This document shows positions 63,527-64,000 of a stretch of 64,000 nt of DNA, piece by piece. Under the pieces are notes generated by a model. The model made no database searches. It was given only the letters and a program-made list of their open reading frames with translations, and was not told the origin of the DNA. Positions within the stretch are counted from its first letter, which is position 1, and every line of letters starts with the position of its first letter. The DNA is from Azohydromonas australica DSM 1124 (GTDB taxonomy: Bacteria; Pseudomonadota; Gammaproteobacteria; Burkholderiales; Burkholderiaceae_C), in NCBI RefSeq assembly GCF_000430725.1, contig NZ_KE387203.1, forward strand, positions 392,976-456,975, read 5' to 3'. A program made the translations under genes and the position numbers.

Positions 63527-64000
63527 ATGACCGAACTCGCCAAATCCTTCGAGCCCGCCGCCATCGAGGCCCACTGGGGCCCGCTGTGGGAAAAGAGCGG
63601 TGCCTACGAGCCGACGCTGGACCCGAGCAAGCAGTCCTTCTGCATCCAGCTGCCGCCGCCCAACGTCACGGGCACGCTGCACATGGGCCATGCGTTCAAC
63701 CAGACGATCATGGACTCGCTCACGCGCTACCACCGCATGCGCGGCTTCAACACGCTGTGGGTGCCGGGCACGGACCACGCCGGCATCGCCACGCAGATCG
63801 TGGTGGAGCGCCAGCTGCAGGAGCAGAAGCAGGACCGCCACGAGCTCGGACGCAAGAACTTCGTGGCGCGCGTATGGGAGTGGAAGGAAAAGAGCGGCTC
63901 CACCATCACGCAGCAGATGCGCCGCATGGGCGACAGCGTGAGCTGGCAGCACGAGTACTTCACGATGGACGAGAAGCTCTCGAAGGTCGTGACGGAAACC
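63527..64000 (+). CDS. valS: Valyl-tRNA synthetase (N-terminal part; cut by window edge)
   Basis: The first 158 residues of a class-I synthetase. The opening [22 protein letters not shown], the HIGH-type motif in [21 protein letters not shown] and the segment [20 protein letters not shown] are specific to valine enzymes. The frame is open through base 64000. The family length is roughly 950 residues, so most of the gene is outside. Confidence 0.96.
   Translation, partial: MTELAKSFEPAAIEAHWGPLWEKSGAYEPTLDPSKQSFCIQLPPPNVTGTLHMGHAFNQTIMDSLTRYHRMRGFNTLWVPGTDHAGIATQIVVERQLQEQKQDRHELGRKNFVARVWEWKEKSGSTITQQMRRMGDSVSWQHEYFTMDEKLSKVVTET

Overview
The window is very GC-rich bacterial DNA with dense, short-spaced genes. 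It looks like the chromosome of a betaproteobacterium in the order Burkholderiales, most likely Comamonadaceae or the Rubrivivax/Leptothrix group. The main reasons are the family mix (DUF3305/DUF3306 formate dehydrogenase accessories, DUF3460 next to scpA, DUF1841, DUF2782, BPSS1780-type membrane protein, orphan Bug/TctC receptors) and the local order polA - DUF2782 - thrB - BPSS1780 - uvrD. I see no rRNA, tRNA, CRISPR array, insertion sequence or prophage. The organism assignment is inference from family content, not from a marker gene.

Layout. (a) 1-2658, minus: a truncated Tat-exported, cysteine-type formate dehydrogenase alpha subunit and its small Tat partner. (b) 2659-3056: a regulatory gap with a candidate sigma-54 promoter and a pair of palindromic operators. 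(c) 3057-6436: a sigma-54-dependent response regulator and sensor kinase. (d) 6460-7672, minus: two tandem DUF3455 exported proteins. (e) 7877-11576: a GntR-controlled operon of two Bug receptors around an amidohydrolase. (f) 11615-16950: a compact cluster with a GNAT acetyltransferase, a heme-oxygenase-like diiron oxidase, an MFS transporter and a gamma-family PLP enzyme in one operon, facing a GlxA-type AraC regulator; its regulator end is visibly less GC-rich. (g) 17149-19609: a secreted M20 amidohydrolase and two PilZ proteins. (h) 19625-24596, minus: mrp, DUF3305, DUF3306, a multi-[4Fe-4S] protein and a TorD-type chaperone, the maturation genes of the formate dehydrogenase. (i) 24709-38648: metG, a SulP transporter, an MFS/LysR pair, a CYTH protein, a lipoprotein, DUF3460, scpA, a zinc-ribbon membrane protein with a TAXI receptor, and a second two-component system. 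(j) 38837-43658: Kef-type K+/H+ antiporter, TauE/SafE, UPF0126, DUF1841, folE2. (k) 43825-48303: dxs-ispA-xseB isoprenoid operon and a Rieske oxygenase. (l) 48455-64000: small orphan protein, EamA exporter, sulfurtransferase, universal stress protein, ZIP transporter, polA, DUF2782, thrB, BPSS1780, lipoprotein, uvrD, a class-I amidotransferase-like hydrolase, patatin, guaC and the start of valS.

How parts work together. The formate dehydrogenase structural genes and their maturation genes lie on the same strand but about 17 kb apart, with blocks c-g between them. In many relatives, as I recall it, these genes are contiguous, so the block looks inserted or the operon rearranged. The NtrC-type pair at 3057-6436 sits beside palindromes and a sigma-54 promoter that point toward the dehydrogenase. 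The most novel-looking unit is block f. It resembles a small biosynthetic operon for an unusual amino acid: an oxidase of the BesC/CADD/UndA superfamily, a PLP lyase/synthase with an altered active-site motif, an exporter and an acetyltransferase that could give self-protection. Several housekeeping genes appear to be expressed from -10 boxes (TACAAT/GACAAT) placed 6-8 bp before the start codon, which suggests leaderless mRNAs.
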